DNA of 64,000 bases from Planctomyces sp. SH-PL14 (GTDB lineage: Bacteria > Planctomycetota > Planctomycetia > Planctomycetales > Planctomycetaceae): positions 7,334,001 to 7,398,000 of the forward strand of contig NZ_CP011270.1 in NCBI RefSeq assembly GCF_001610835.1, read 5' to 3'. Shown here one piece after another: positions 1-9,535 of this stretch. Under the pieces are notes generated by a model that had not been told where the DNA came from, did not search any database, and was given only the letters and a program-made list of their open reading frames with translations. Each line of letters starts with the position of its first letter. Within the stretch, counting starts at the first letter, position 1. Position numbers and translations under genes: made by a program.

Positions 1-1023
1 GTGGTGTTCCTGCCACGCTTCCGGGACCATCATCATGACCGCTTCGGGGAGCGAGCGGCCCGACTGGTAGATCATTTCCAGGGCGTTGTCGAAGTTCCCG
101 GAGTCGGAGCAGTGGGGCTCGCAGACCGGGAAGAGGGCCTTGATGTCGTCGCCGAAGTGCGGCGACTGCATCATCCCCTGGCGGGCGTAGGTCCAGTTGG
201 CGTTCCCCTTGACGGTGTTGATTTCGCCGTTGTGGGCGATCAGCCGCTGCGGGTGGGCCCGGTCCCAGCTCGGGAAGGTGTTCGTCGAGAACCGGCTGTG
301 GACCATCGCCAGATGGCTGACGTACTCCGGATCGCGGAGGTCCGGGTAGTACTTGATGACCTGTTCCGGCGTCAGCATCCCCTTGTAGACGAGGACCTTG
401 GACGAGAGCGTGCAGACGTAGAAGGCGAGCGCGGACTTGGCGCTCCCTTCGCGGATGGCGTGGCTCGCCCGCTTGCGGATCACGAACAGCTGCCGCTCGA
501 AGGTCTCCTGATCGATACCGGCGGCCGCTCCGACGATCAGCATCTCCATCGCCGGCTCGGCGGCCCGGGCCGACGGACCGATGTCGGCCCCGTCCGGATC
601 CTGCGGCACCGTCCGCCAGCCGATGAGCGTCTGGCCCTGAGCGGCGATGATGTCCCCCACCGTCTTCTTGAACTGGTTCCGCTCGGAGTCGTTCTTCGGC
701 AGGAACACCAGCCCCGCGCCGTACTGGCCGGCGGGAGGGAGATCCCTGTTGAGGTCGCGGCGGACGACCTTGCGGAGGAAGGCGTCCGGCAGGGCGGTCA
801 GGATCCCGGCGCCGTCGCCGGTGTTCTCTTCGCAGCCGCACGCACCGCGGTGCGTCATGTGCCGCAGGATCCGCTCCGCGTCTTCGATGATCTGCCGCGA
901 CGCCGCCCCCTTGATATGGGCGACAAAGCCGACGCCGCAGGAGTCGTGCTCCTGCTCGTTGGAGTACAGCCCGAATTGCTTCGGGAGGCCATCGGCGGTC
1001 AGTTCGATTTCGTGACGATTCAT
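1..1023 (-). CDS. gltB: Glutamate synthase large subunit, N-terminal part (runs off window)
   Basis: This is the first 341 codons of the large subunit of glutamate synthase (GOGAT), which moves the glutamine amide onto 2-oxoglutarate in nitrogen assimilation. The reading frame starts at the ATG at 1023 on the minus strand and is still open at base 1. The visible part is the class II glutamine amidotransferase domain. The motif EHDSCGVGFVAHIKG lies at about residues 25-39, with Cys29 as the expected N-terminal nucleophile after removal of a short propeptide. Further family signatures are HMTHRGACGCEENTGDGAG and, later, HSRFSTNTFPSW and HNGEINTVKGN. The FMN/synthase and glucosamine-like domains lie outside the window. 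I am confident in the family. Whether the electron donor is NADPH or ferredoxin cannot be judged from this part. Confidence 0.95.
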   Translation of the reverse strand, partial: MNRHEIELTADGLPKQFGLYSNEQEHDSCGVGFVAHIKGAASRQIIEDAERILRHMTHRGACGCEENTGDGAGILTALPDAFLRKVVRRDLNRDLPPAGQYGAGLVFLPKNDSERNQFKKTVGDIIAAQGQTLIGWRTVPQDPDGADIGPSARAAEPAMEMLIVGAAAGIDQETFERQLFVIRKRASHAIREGSAKSALAFYVCTLSSKVLVYKGMLTPEQVIKYYPDLRDPEYVSHLAMVHSRFSTNTFPSWDRAHPQRLIAHNGEINTVKGNANWTYARQGMMQSPHFGDDIKALFPVCEPHCSDSGNFDNALEMIYQSGRSLPEAVMMMVPEAWQEHH

Positions 1024-1118
1024 GATGAGACTCGATCGACAGGCTCCGGCGAAGGTCCGCCGGACATTGAGCTGAAAGAGAGGTTCCGGACCGCGCCATC
1101 GCGGTTCAGACTCTCGCG

Positions 1119-1685
1119 TCATTCGAAAAGTTCAGTGAGGGGGAACGAAAAACCGGGAAGTTGCTCGGGAAACGTCAGGAGGTCTCCTCCGCGAAGGACC
1201 ACGGAGGGTTTCCGGTCGTAGTACAGGTGGACCGCCTCGTCCTCGAAGTCGACGACACAGACGACCTCGACTCCGGCGGAGAGGTACTCGCCCCCTTTGC
1301 GCAGGACATCCGCCCAGCGATCCGTCGGGGAGAGAATTTCGATCACGATCTCGGGGGCGACTTCCAGGTACTCGTCGGCCGGGAGGGGCCCCTTGGGGAC
1401 CTTGGCATAACTGATGTAAGCCAGGTCCGGTCCGCGGACCGTGTCCGGGTCGCGGCTGGTGACGAAGCCGGCGTCGTTGGCGACGACGTGCCCCAGTCCC
1501 TGCGTTTCCGCGAACGTCCCCAGCCGTCGGTCGATCCGGCTGCAGAGCTGGCCGTGTCGAGGACGAGGGATGTTCATTTCGAGGATCTCTCCGCGCACGA
1601 GCTCCGTGCGACGGCCGTCTTCCGGCAGTCGGGCGTACTCTTCGGCAGTCAGGAGTTGTGCAACGGTAGGCACGACGCGTCTCAC
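1119..1685 (-). CDS. Uma2-family (DUF820) putative restriction-endonuclease-like protein
   Basis: The gene encodes 188 residues from a GTG start. It matches the Uma2/DUF820 family, which has a PD-(D/E)XK nuclease-like fold and is abundant in cyanobacteria and planctomycetes; its cellular role is unknown. Visible family features are the N-terminal LTAEEYARLPEDG and RTELVRGEILEM segments, the metal-site Asp in VRGPDLAYIS, and the EIVIEILSPTD strand with the following RKGGEYLSAGVEVVCVVD, which supplies the E and K positions. The length is typical for the family. It stands alone between gltB and a LysR gene on the same strand, with about 90 bp on each side, so no partner is suggested. These genes usually occur as many paralogues scattered through a genome. 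Confidence 0.88.
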   Translation of the reverse strand: MRRVVPTVAQLLTAEEYARLPEDGRRTELVRGEILEMNIPRPRHGQLCSRIDRRLGTFAETQGLGHVVANDAGFVTSRDPDTVRGPDLAYISYAKVPKGPLPADEYLEVAPEIVIEILSPTDRWADVLRKGGEYLSAGVEVVCVVDFEDEAVHLYYDRKPSVVLRGGDLLTFPEQLPGFSFPLTELFE

Positions 1686-1775
1686 ACTGGCGTCCGCATC
1701 CTCGAATCACGCATTCCGTCGAGAGAGCTTTGCGGTGAGCTCCGTCGACCCCCGGAGCGTCTGTTCCGCTCCGCT

Positions 1776-2699
1776 TCAGTGGACCGATTTGGCCTTTGCG
1801 GCGACCGATTCCCCGGCGCCGACGTTCTCTTTCAACAGGGCCACAAACTTTTCCGCCGCTGCCGGGAGGTGCTTGTGTCGTTTCTGCACGATCCCGAGAG
1901 GGCGTTTCAGATCGGCATCCTGCAGCCGGACGGCATGCAGCGAGCCGATCTCCAGTTCGCGGCGGATCGTCGGCAGCGGCAGCAGCGCCACCCCCGCTCC
2001 GATCTCGACCGCTCGCTTGATGTTCTCCACGTTGTCGAACTGGTGGGTCACCTTGACCGGGACGTTCTTCCGCTTCAGGAGGCGATCGACTTCCTTCCGG
2101 ATCTTGAGGTCCGTCGTGAAGGCCACGAACTCCTGTCCGCGGATCACGTCGAGCGTCGCCTTGTCATGGACCGCCAGGGCCGTCCCGGGCTTGACCACCA
2201 GGACCATCTCCTGGTCGACCCAGGGGATGACGGTGATGTCGTCCCCGCCGGTGGGGTACGACACGATCCCCAGGTCCGCTTCATCCCGGCGGACCCGGGC
2301 GTACACCTCGTCCGGGTGGACGTAATCGAGCCGGACATCCACGTCCGGAAACGCCTCCTCAAACCGCCGCACGTACTCCGCCATCTGCAGGAGGCCGACG
2401 GAGTAGATCGACGCAACTCGAACTCGCCCAACGACTTTATCTCCGAGTCGGCGGACGGCGTCTTCGATCGATCGATAGGTGTCGAGGAGGTCCCGGCACT
2501 TCTCGAAATACAACTGGCCCGCCGGCGTCAGTTCCGGCGGGCGAACGGTGCGATCGAACAGCGAAACTCCAAGGTGCTCTTCGAGTTGCTGAATAATCTG
2601 GGTGGCGGCGGGCTGGGAAATTTTCCGCATCTCCGCCGCTTTGGAAAAACTGCGGCAGGCAACGATGTCGCAAAAGAGCTCAACGTTGCGGAGGTGCAT
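1776..2699 (-). CDS. LysR-family transcriptional regulator
   Basis: This 307-residue protein has the standard LysR layout. A winged helix-turn-helix occupies roughly residues 1-60 (NVELFCDIVACRSFSKAAEM, then SQPAATQIIQQLEEHLGVSLFDR), followed by a linker helix and a periplasmic-binding-protein-like effector domain from about residue 90 onward (VGRVRVASIYSVGLLQMAEY). The effector domain resembles the CysB/CbbR type in general form, but the inducer cannot be named. LysR proteins often regulate a divergent neighbour. Here the upstream gene, rlmN, is on the same strand, so no divergent target is present and the regulated genes are unknown. The upstream gap (2700-2821) is A/T-richer than its surroundings and presumably carries the promoter. 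Confidence 0.92.
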   Translation of the reverse strand: MHLRNVELFCDIVACRSFSKAAEMRKISQPAATQIIQQLEEHLGVSLFDRTVRPPELTPAGQLYFEKCRDLLDTYRSIEDAVRRLGDKVVGRVRVASIYSVGLLQMAEYVRRFEEAFPDVDVRLDYVHPDEVYARVRRDEADLGIVSYPTGGDDITVIPWVDQEMVLVVKPGTALAVHDKATLDVIRGQEFVAFTTDLKIRKEVDRLLKRKNVPVKVTHQFDNVENIKRAVEIGAGVALLPLPTIRRELEIGSLHAVRLQDADLKRPLGIVQKRHKHLPAAAEKFVALLKENVGAGESVAAKAKSVH

Positions 2700-2821
2700 G
2701 ATTGGTTAATTTGATGGGAAGACCGACGCTCGATAAGCGGCAGTCTACGAGGGTCCCCCGTCATCGTCAAGGAATTGCCAATCTGGCCAACAGGTTTGCC
2801 GGAAAACCCGGCACGTGGGGT

Positions 2822-3904
2822 TCATTCGGAGAGGGTGAGCGGCACGGTCGTCCCGACTGCGCTCATCGCCCGAATCCGATTCTCATGGCGGACGAGCTGG
2901 CCGCAGGCGGCCTCGATATCCCCTCCCAGGGAATACCGCGTGGTGGTCTTGTACCCGGCGGACTTGAGGACGTTGGCAAACGCCTCCCGCGTTTCCGGCG
3001 GGCTGCCGACCAGTTCCGGGGCTTCGTCGATCGGGTTGTAGGGAATCAGGTTCACGTGAACCTGAAGACCGCGGAGCCACTCCGCCAGCTCCCGCGCGTC
3101 CTCGAGGGAGTCGTTGACGCCGCCGAGGAGCAGGTATTCGATCATGACCGTCGCGCCGAACCGATCGTTCAGTCCGCGGATCGTCTCCCGCAGTTCCGGC
3201 AGGGGATAGCGCCGCCCGACCGGGATCAGCCGCTCGCGGACTTCGGTCCGGACGCTGTGCAGGCTCAGGGCGAGGTTTACCTTCGGAAACCGTTCGGCCA
3301 GCCGCCGCATCCCGTCGGCGATGCCGACCGTGGAGACGATGATCTTCGACGGCGGATGGTGGAAGAAGTCGGCCGAGGTCAGCCGCTCGATCGCTGTGAC
3401 GAGTTCCATCTCGTTGTGCAGCGGCTCTCCCATCCCCATGAAGACGAGGTTGCGGATCGTCGCGCCCTCCCCTTCCCCGGCGACGATCTGACTCGCCTGG
3501 AGGAACTGGTCGAGGATCTCGGCGGCTGACAGGTTTCGCGCGATTCCCATCTTTCCGGTGGCGCAGAACGAGCACGCCGCCGCGCAGCCGATCTGGCTCG
3601 AGACGCAAAGGGTCGTCCGTCCCGTCCCGATCCGGAGGATCACCGACTCGATCAGCATCCCGGTCGATGTCTGGAACAGCAGTTTGGTCGCGCCGTCGAT
3701 CGCGGAATCGACGCGGCGGAAGAGCGTCAGCGGATGGACCCGGAGCCGGTCCCCGCCGGGGAACTCATGGAGGACTTCTGAAGTGGGACGGAATTTCTTG
3801 AAGAGCCCCTTGCGGAACGCCTTCACCTCCATCGGGTCAAGCCGCAGCGCGCGGCGGAGCCGCTCCACCCCTTCCACATCGTAAACACACGTCGACTCCG
3901 GCAT
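2822..3904 (-). CDS. rlmN: Dual-specificity RNA methyltransferase RlmN (23S rRNA A2503 C2)
   Basis: A 360-residue radical-SAM methyltransferase that adds a C2 methyl group to A2503 of 23S rRNA and, in characterised members, to A37 of some tRNAs. The [4Fe-4S] cluster motif CxxxCxxC is Cys107, Cys111 and Cys114 (GCAAACSFCATG). The family-specific methyl-carrying cysteine is seen near the C-terminus in DIEAACGQL. Conserved segments VFMGMGEPLHN, STVGIADGMRRLAE, LALSLHSV and PVGRRYPLPEL match RlmN rather than Cfr. The length is normal. It is transcribed away from the divergent sulfatase gene, with a 122-bp shared promoter region. Confidence 0.96.
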   Translation of the reverse strand: MPESTCVYDVEGVERLRRALRLDPMEVKAFRKGLFKKFRPTSEVLHEFPGGDRLRVHPLTLFRRVDSAIDGATKLLFQTSTGMLIESVILRIGTGRTTLCVSSQIGCAAACSFCATGKMGIARNLSAAEILDQFLQASQIVAGEGEGATIRNLVFMGMGEPLHNEMELVTAIERLTSADFFHHPPSKIIVSTVGIADGMRRLAERFPKVNLALSLHSVRTEVRERLIPVGRRYPLPELRETIRGLNDRFGATVMIEYLLLGGVNDSLEDARELAEWLRGLQVHVNLIPYNPIDEAPELVGSPPETREAFANVLKSAGYKTTTRYSLGGDIEAACGQLVRHENRIRAMSAVGTTVPLTLSE

Positions 3905-4026
3905 CCCGGCATTCTAACCCTCGTGCAACCCGACATGTAGCAGCGGCGGCGAAGTGGGCCGGGCCGGCCGCTTGACTCCGCGAGGTTCGCCCGCCAAGGT
4001 CGGCGGCCTGTCCACAGGAGCCTCGC

Positions 4027-5526
4027 ATGAACTTCGCTCGTTCTGCCTCCGTTCTCTTTGGCCGCCTCACCGGCCTGGTGCTCGTCCTGGCCCTCTCGTT
4101 GGTCGCAACGGCCGCGGACCGCCGGCCCAATATAGTCTTCGTGCTGACCGATGATCAGCGGTCGGACTGCCTGGGATGTGCCGGCCATCCGCATCTGAAG
4201 ACTCCTTCGATCGACCGTATCGCGAACGAAGGAGTCCGGTTCGCGAACGCCTTCTGCACGACATCCCTCTGCAGCCCCAGCCGGGCCAGTATCCTGAGCG
4301 GGCTCTATGCCCACTCTCACGGCGTCACGAACAACTTCACGGAGTACCCCACCCGGCTCGAGAGTTTTCCGAAGCGGCTGCAGGACGAGGGGTACGCCAC
4401 CGCCTACATCGGCAAGTGGCACATGGGAGAGGAGAACGACGGGAAGCGGCCCGGCTTCGACTTCTTCGCGACCCATCGGGGCCAGGGCAAATACTTCGAC
4501 ACCGAGTTCAACGTCGATGGAAAACGCGAGGTCCTGAAGGGCTACTACACGAGCCGCGTGACCGATCTGGCGCTCGAATGGCTGGAGAAGCAGAGCCGTG
4601 AAAAGCCGTTCCTGCTGATGCTGGGGCACAAGGCCCCGCACAGCTTCTACTTCCCGGAGGCGAAGTACGAGCACGTCTTCGACGACATCCGGTTCCCCTA
4701 CCCCGCGAGCGCCTTCCACCTGGCGGACAAGCCCGACTGGATCACGACCCGCCTCAACACGTGGCACGGGATCTACGGTCCGCTCTTCGACTATCGGAAG
4801 AAGTTCCCGGACTCGTCCCCGGAGGCGGTCGTCCATTTCGAGCAGATGACCCGTTCCTATCTGGGGACGATCCTCTCGGTCGATGACAGCGTGGGGCGGC
4901 TCGACGGCTGGCTGCGGAAGAAAGGCCTCCTGGACAACACGATCTTCGTCTACATGGCGGACAACGGCCTGCTGAGCGGCGAGCACGGAATGGTCGACAA
5001 GCGGACGATGCACGAGCCGAGCATCCGGATTCCGCTCATCGTGCGGGCTCCCGGCCGGCTCCCGAGGGGGAGGGTCGAAACCGCTCAGGTCCTGACGCTC
5101 GACGTCGCCCCCAGCCTGCTGGAGCTGTGCGGAGCAAAGCCGCTGGACAAGATCCACGGCCGGTCGTGGGTGAGGCTGGCCAACGAGGGAGACCAGGCGT
5201 GGCGCCGCGCCTGGTACTACGAATACAACTACGAGAAGCAGTTTCCCTACACGCCGAACGTCCGGGGGATCCGGACCGACCGCTGGAAGTACATCCACTA
5301 CCCGCATGGCGACGGTACGCCGGACCGCCACAAGGCGGAGCTCTACGACCTGGCTGCCGATCCGGGCGAAGACAAGAACCTCATTGACGACCCGGCGTCC
5401 AGCGACGTTCGGGAGCAGTTGTCGAAGGACCTCGCCCGCCTCATCCGGGAGGCGGGGGCCGATCCGGACACGATGCCGGTCGACGCCGGGATCAAGGCGG
5501 AGCTTCCCGATCTCAAGATCCGGTAG
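4027..5526 (+). CDS. Secreted sulfatase (arylsulfatase/choline-sulfatase-like)
   Basis: The product (499 residues) begins with a Sec signal peptide (hydrophobic core about residues 10-28, ending near ATAADRRPN), so it is exported. It then shows the sulfatase fold: metal-binding [13 protein letters not shown] at 35-47 and the sulfatase signature CSPSR at residues 82-86, where Cys82 would be converted to formylglycine. [10 protein letters not shown], a late [23 protein letters not shown] metal-site segment and a C-terminal [15 protein letters not shown] also match the family. Substrates of such planctomycete enzymes are commonly sulfated polysaccharides, but the specific one cannot be told. It faces the next gene convergently with only 36 bp between stops. 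Confidence 0.94.
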   Translation: MNFARSASVLFGRLTGLVLVLALSLVATAADRRPNIVFVLTDDQRSDCLGCAGHPHLKTPSIDRIANEGVRFANAFCTTSLCSPSRASILSGLYAHSHGVTNNFTEYPTRLESFPKRLQDEGYATAYIGKWHMGEENDGKRPGFDFFATHRGQGKYFDTEFNVDGKREVLKGYYTSRVTDLALEWLEKQSREKPFLLMLGHKAPHSFYFPEAKYEHVFDDIRFPYPASAFHLADKPDWITTRLNTWHGIYGPLFDYRKKFPDSSPEAVVHFEQMTRSYLGTILSVDDSVGRLDGWLRKKGLLDNTIFVYMADNGLLSGEHGMVDKRTMHEPSIRIPLIVRAPGRLPRGRVETAQVLTLDVAPSLLELCGAKPLDKIHGRSWVRLANEGDQAWRRAWYYEYNYEKQFPYTPNVRGIRTDRWKYIHYPHGDGTPDRHKAELYDLAADPGEDKNLIDDPASSDVREQLSKDLARLIREAGADPDTMPVDAGIKAELPDLKIR

Positions 5527-5562
5527 CGGCGGTCTCTTGAACGCCTGTGACGAGGACCGTCC

Positions 5563-7242
5563 TTACGGCGGCGGGGCTGCCGCCGGCGGGTTGGCCGGGG
5601 CTCCGGGAGGTGAGCCGGGCGCACCAGGAGGCGAGCCAGGGGCGCCGGGAGGCGAAGCCGGAGCGCCGGGGGGCGAACCGGGAACGCCAGGCGCCGGACC
5701 GGTGGGGATTGTCGGAGGGGCGCCCACCGGCACAGTCGGCACCCCGTCTGCCGAGATCGGGGGCGTCGGGAACGGGGAGCCGGGAGGGAATCCCGCGGTC
5801 GGATCCAGTCCCGGGCTGGAGAAGCCGGGGCCCGGCAGGCCCGGCGAGGGAAAACCGCCCATCCCCCCGCCACCCATTCCGGCGGCCGCCGCGCTGGCGA
5901 GTTCCTTGGCGTCGGTCACGATCGAGCCGGCGAAGGTGACCTGGGTCGAGACGGTCGCGCCCGTGGCGACGACCGTTCCTCCTTCGACGCCCCGCACGAT
6001 CTGGTCGACGATTTTTCCGGCGGGGCCGGCTGCCGCCGGGGCGGCGAGCGTCAGCATTGTCGCCTGGCCCTTGAGGAAGCCGACGTTGGTCTTGAGTTCG
6101 GACAGCTCGGTCTGATGGGCCGTCACGGAGTTCTTGGCGGTGCTCGAGGCGTTGTAGCGGACGTCCTGGCGGACGGTGATGTTGTCCTTGATCAGCAGGC
6201 CCCAGGACGCACCCGTCACGAGATTGGCCTCGGTCGCCTTGCGGGCCTTGTCGGCACCGGACTCTTCGAAGAACTCCATCCCCAGCTGCGTCCGAAAGAC
6301 GCTCAGGTCCTGGGGGCCGAAGGCGAGGACAACCTGCTGCGACAGATCGACGAACCGGTAGCGGGACCGCGCCGGCGCGGCCCCCTTGGAGTCAATGGCG
6401 GCCTTCAACTCCGCCTCGGGAGCGATCAGGACCGTGTTCTCCGCGGGACTACAGAAGCCGAGCACTTTTCCGGAGTTCTGGGCGGTCAGATAGTCCTGGC
6501 CGTTGTGGTTCGCCGACGTCGGGGGGACCGGCAGGGCCGCCTTGATCTTGTCCATGCTGACCGGGGCCTTGGTCTTGACCACGGCGACAAACCGGTCGAC
6601 CTGCGGCGGACGGTACCCGATCGGGCCGTTCGGCTTCTGAATGCCGTTGATCGCCCCGACCGCCCCGACCGTCACGGACTCGATATCGGTCAGCGCCAGG
6701 CCGACCGTCTTGGTCATCGTTTCCATCCCCTCCTTGAACTTCGGATCGCTGAGGAGCGGCGCGACGACGGGAGCGGAGAGGAGGTTGGCCACCTGCACAT
6801 GGATGACGGTGTCGGTCTCCGCCGGGAGATAGCTGGCGATGCCGCCCGCCCCGCCCGGGAGCATGGAGAACAGGGCATAACCTCCCCCGCCGATGACCCC
6901 GATGCCGACCAGGACGACGAGCACCGTCAGGAGCATCCCGCCGACGTTCGAGTCTTCCCCCTTCTTCTTCCGCTTCGGCTTCGCCACCTTGCCGCTCCCT
7001 TTGGCGGAGCCCTTCTTCGTCGCCACGGGCGCTTCGTCTTCCTCCTCTTCGCCCGGAGCGCGGTAGTCGTCCATCGGCAGGTCGCCGAAGAGGTCCACGT
7101 CGTCGCCGTCTCCCGCGGCCGCCTTGGCGACGAACGGCTTCTTGCACTTCGGGCAGCCGATCTTCTTCCCGAGTGCCGCCGACGACTTGAGCTTCAGCTT
7201 CGCGCCGCAATGCGAACAGGAGACCTGCACCGGCTCGACCAT
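5563..7242 (-). CDS. Zinc-ribbon membrane protein with collagen-like Pro-Gly C-terminus
   Basis: A 559-residue protein of unknown function with clear modular layout. Residues about 6-38 form a CxxC...CxxC zinc ribbon (CSHCGAKLKL, CPKCKKPFV). A charged Lys/Glu-rich segment follows, then one membrane helix near residues 100-125 (GMLLTVLVVLVGIGVIGGGG), then a large predicted extracytoplasmic domain (ETDTVIHVQVANLLSAPVVAP onward, to about 455). The C-terminal 100 residues are Gly/Pro-rich and end in tandem GSPPGAP repeats. The zinc ribbon would lie in the cytoplasm and the large domain outside. Planctomycetes encode many proteins with this zinc-ribbon plus single-helix start. No enzymatic motif was recognised. 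Confidence 0.8.
   Translation of the reverse strand: MVEPVQVSCSHCGAKLKLKSSAALGKKIGCPKCKKPFVAKAAAGDGDDVDLFGDLPMDDYRAPGEEEEDEAPVATKKGSAKGSGKVAKPKRKKKGEDSNVGGMLLTVLVVLVGIGVIGGGGYALFSMLPGGAGGIASYLPAETDTVIHVQVANLLSAPVVAPLLSDPKFKEGMETMTKTVGLALTDIESVTVGAVGAINGIQKPNGPIGYRPPQVDRFVAVVKTKAPVSMDKIKAALPVPPTSANHNGQDYLTAQNSGKVLGFCSPAENTVLIAPEAELKAAIDSKGAAPARSRYRFVDLSQQVVLAFGPQDLSVFRTQLGMEFFEESGADKARKATEANLVTGASWGLLIKDNITVRQDVRYNASSTAKNSVTAHQTELSELKTNVGFLKGQATMLTLAAPAAAGPAGKIVDQIVRGVEGGTVVATGATVSTQVTFAGSIVTDAKELASAAAAGMGGGGMGGFPSPGLPGPGFSSPGLDPTAGFPPGSPFPTPPISADGVPTVPVGAPPTIPTGPAPGVPGSPPGAPASPPGAPGSPPGAPGSPPGAPANPPAAAPPP
5596..5700 (-). repeat. Tandem 21-bp repeats encoding GSPPGAP units
   Basis: About five imperfect 21-bp units lie near the 3' end of the zinc-ribbon gene and encode the heptad GSPPGAP or close variants ([17 protein letters not shown]...). 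Units differ mostly at third codon positions. The tract is collagen-like in composition (Gly and Pro rich), although the Gly spacing is not strictly every third residue. Copy number is likely to vary by slippage. Confidence 0.8.
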
Positions 7243-7402
7243 GATGCCATTCCTGAAAGGAAACCGTCCGAAGGGAAACCGACAGAGAGGACGCCGTAGC
7301 CCGCGGCACCCGACATTGCACTCGGGGGGCGGGCAAAGTTCAACAACGGACCGACGGCGGCCCGCGGATTTGCGGACTCGCGCGGCGTGGCCGGCACGTC
7401 CC

Positions 7403-9115
7403 CTACAGTCGCGGAGCGGCGGGCTTGAGCGGCGGCTGCCAGGAGGGGGCTCCCTGGACCTTGACCTTCCGCTTGAACACCTTGTCTCCGCAGGTGGCGT
7501 AGATCGTGTCCATCTGCGGTCCGCCGAAGGTGAGATTGGAGACCTTGCCGTTCGGCGTCGGGATGATGCAGTTCACCCGTCCCGCCTGGTCGCAGACCTG
7601 CAGGCCCATCCGGGTCGCCACGTAGAGGCGGCCGTCCTTGTCGACCCGCATCCCATCCGCGCCGCTGTCGTCGTCGCGGTCATGGACGTGCAGGTGGTAG
7701 TACTTCTGCTTGTCCTTGAGCGATCCATCCGCCTGGATCTGGTAGCTGTAGACCCAGTGCGACCGGCTGTCGGCGACGTAGAGCAGGCTCTGGTCGGGCG
7801 AGGTCGTCAGGCCGTTCGAGAACTTGAGTCCCTTGTCGACGACCGTCTTCTCCCCCTTGGGGCTGATGTGCCAGACCTGGCTGGGGGACTTTCCGTCCCA
7901 ACCGGGATTCGTGACGTAGACGGAGCCGTTGTTGAGGACCACGAGGTCATTCCCCTTGAAGCCCTCCGCCACGACGCGGGACTTCCCCGCTTCGTCGTAG
8001 GCCAGGATCTTTTCGGGCTCGCCGGCGACGGCATAGAGCTGGCCGTCGGGCCCCATGTTCTGGCCGTCGCCGCGCTGCGTTGCCTCGATGAAGACGGAGA
8101 CCTGGCCATCGAGGCCGACCTTCCAGGTCTTGCTCGCGCCGACGTCGTTGTAGAAGACCTCCCCTTTGGCGTTGGTGCACGGTCCTTCGGTGAACTTGTA
8201 GCCCTCGCCGACGAGCTGCCACTCCTCGCCCGGGATCAGGATCTCCTGGAGCTGCTTCGAGCCGGGGCCGGCGGCAACCGGCTTCGGCCAGTCCTTCCAG
8301 AGCCACTTCATCGCCTCGGGAAAGACCTTCGTGGCGTGCTCACCGTTGTGTCCCCCGTCGCCCCAGACATGGTCGACGTCATAGCCGGCGAAGACGAGCG
8401 ACCGCTCCATCTCCTGGTTCGCCATCCACCAGTCGCCGCCATAGATATTGAGATCGTTGCTGCCGTCCTGGAGGAAGACGCGGATCGGCTTCGGCTCGAA
8501 CTTGCGGACGAGCGTGGGGTATTCGTTTCCGCCGCGAAGGCCGACGTAGGTTCCGATCGAGCTGAAGACCCGCTGGAAGGCGTCCGGGCGTTCCCAGGCG
8601 ACGGTCCAGGCGCAGATCGCTCCGCTGCTCGATCCGCCGATCGCCCGGTCGTTGCCGTTCTTCGAAAGGCGAATCGCCCGGCCGTCGGTCGTGGTCTGCT
8701 TTTCGACTTCGGGGAGCAGTTCCTCGAGGAGGAAGCGGGCGTAGTTGTCTCCGAGCCCGTCGTACTCATAGCTGCGGTTGAAGCGGTCGAGCGACTCCGC
8801 CTTCGTGGCTTTGACCCGTCCGTGCATGACGAAGACGCCGATTGTGACCGGCATTTCCTTGGCGGCGATCAGGCGGTCGAAGACTTCGGGGGCCTTGTAC
8901 TGGATGCCGTCCTGGTTGACGTAGACGCAGGCGGGCTGGTCCGCGGTGTACTGCTTGGGAACGTAGATCCAGTATTTGCGGGTCGTGCCGGGGAAGATCT
9001 TGCTGGCGTTGAACTCGAACTCGCGGACTTCTCCTTTGGGGATGTCGTCGGCTCGGGAGAGGCCGCTGAGGTTCAGTGAGAAGGCGACCGCGAGCGCGAA
9101 GGCGATTCGGAGCAT
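7403..9115 (-). CDS. Secreted esterase fused to SMP-30/gluconolactonase-like propeller
   Basis: This 570-residue protein carries a signal peptide (about residues 1-22) and two catalytic-type domains. Residues about 30-295 resemble the Fes/enterochelin-esterase-like alpha/beta-hydrolases: a nucleophile elbow IGGSSSGAICA, an acid-bearing segment near FLQDGSNDLNIYGG, and a late catalytic histidine in GDGGHNGEHA. Residues about 310-550 resemble SMP-30/gluconolaconase/LRE six-bladed propellers (KFTEGPCTNAKGEVFYND, DGLKFSNGLTTSPDQSLLYV, DGMRVDKDGRLYVAT), with metal-ligand-like Glu, Asn and Asp positions. Such proteins probably hydrolyse ester- or lactone-containing sugars outside the cytoplasm. The substrate is unknown. 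The order esterase then propeller is plausible as a two-step processing enzyme, which is my inference. Confidence 0.88.
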   Translation of the reverse strand: MLRIAFALAVAFSLNLSGLSRADDIPKGEVREFEFNASKIFPGTTRKYWIYVPKQYTADQPACVYVNQDGIQYKAPEVFDRLIAAKEMPVTIGVFVMHGRVKATKAESLDRFNRSYEYDGLGDNYARFLLEELLPEVEKQTTTDGRAIRLSKNGNDRAIGGSSSGAICAWTVAWERPDAFQRVFSSIGTYVGLRGGNEYPTLVRKFEPKPIRVFLQDGSNDLNIYGGDWWMANQEMERSLVFAGYDVDHVWGDGGHNGEHATKVFPEAMKWLWKDWPKPVAAGPGSKQLQEILIPGEEWQLVGEGYKFTEGPCTNAKGEVFYNDVGASKTWKVGLDGQVSVFIEATQRGDGQNMGPDGQLYAVAGEPEKILAYDEAGKSRVVAEGFKGNDLVVLNNGSVYVTNPGWDGKSPSQVWHISPKGEKTVVDKGLKFSNGLTTSPDQSLLYVADSRSHWVYSYQIQADGSLKDKQKYYHLHVHDRDDDSGADGMRVDKDGRLYVATRMGLQVCDQAGRVNCIIPTPNGKVSNLTFGGPQMDTIYATCGDKVFKRKVKVQGAPSWQPPLKPAAPRL

Positions 9116-9197
9116 GGAGATCCCGGCGCGAGGAGAGCAATCAAGAAAGTCTGATGGGAACTGCCGGAAGATAGGTCGCGGTTCTGGAACTCGCCAG

Positions 9198-9515
9198 CGT
9201 CTTTGCCGGACGGGCTCCCATAGCTCAAACCCAACGTGCCACGGCAGCCGGGGTCAAGGGGGCAACCCCTTGCCGCCGGAGGCGCTTCCATGAGGACCCG
9301 TGGTGCACAACGGATGTCCCCTTTGTGGTACCGGCGTTGAGGACTCCCTCACATCACACCGCCTGCGATGCAATCCCCGCGGGTTGGTGAGGGGGCATCC
9401 GACACCATGTCCGCGTCTGGACACGCCCTCCTTCAGACATCTCTCGACCGCCAGGCCTCCGGCGGGCAAGAGGGCGTCGCCCCCTTGCATCCCCCACCAG
9501 GGTGCCCCTGGACCC
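9198..9515 (+). repeat. Dispersed ~320-bp palindromic repeat, copy A
   Basis: The first of seven copies of an intergenic element. It runs from CGTCTTTGCCGG to CCCCTGGACCC. Hairpin 1 is CAAGGGG/CCCCTTG at 9255-9272 with a GCAA loop. A central stem pairs CTCCCTCAC with GTGAGGGGG, and a small TGTCC/GGACA hairpin follows. Hairpin 4 (GCAAGAGGGC/GCCCCCTTGC) has one mismatch here. A last stem is CCAGGG/CCCTGG. The copy fills most of the gap between the esterase start and the HD-hydrolase stop, and its end is 20 bp from that stop. The rest of the 9116-9535 gap shows nothing else. Confidence 0.95.
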
Positions 9516-9535
9516 AGAAAAGAACGGAGCCAGCG

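Noticed and set aside
1-1221. Plus-strand ORF of 406 codons at the start of the window
   Set aside because: It is the complement of the gltB coding strand, and its translation is Arg/Asp/Val-rich without any domain. The minus strand encodes an excellent glutamine amidotransferase domain.
3823-5331. Minus-strand 502-codon ORF opposite the first sulfatase
   Set aside because: Antisense shadow of a high-GC gene; the plus strand has signal peptide, sulfatase signature and family C-terminus.
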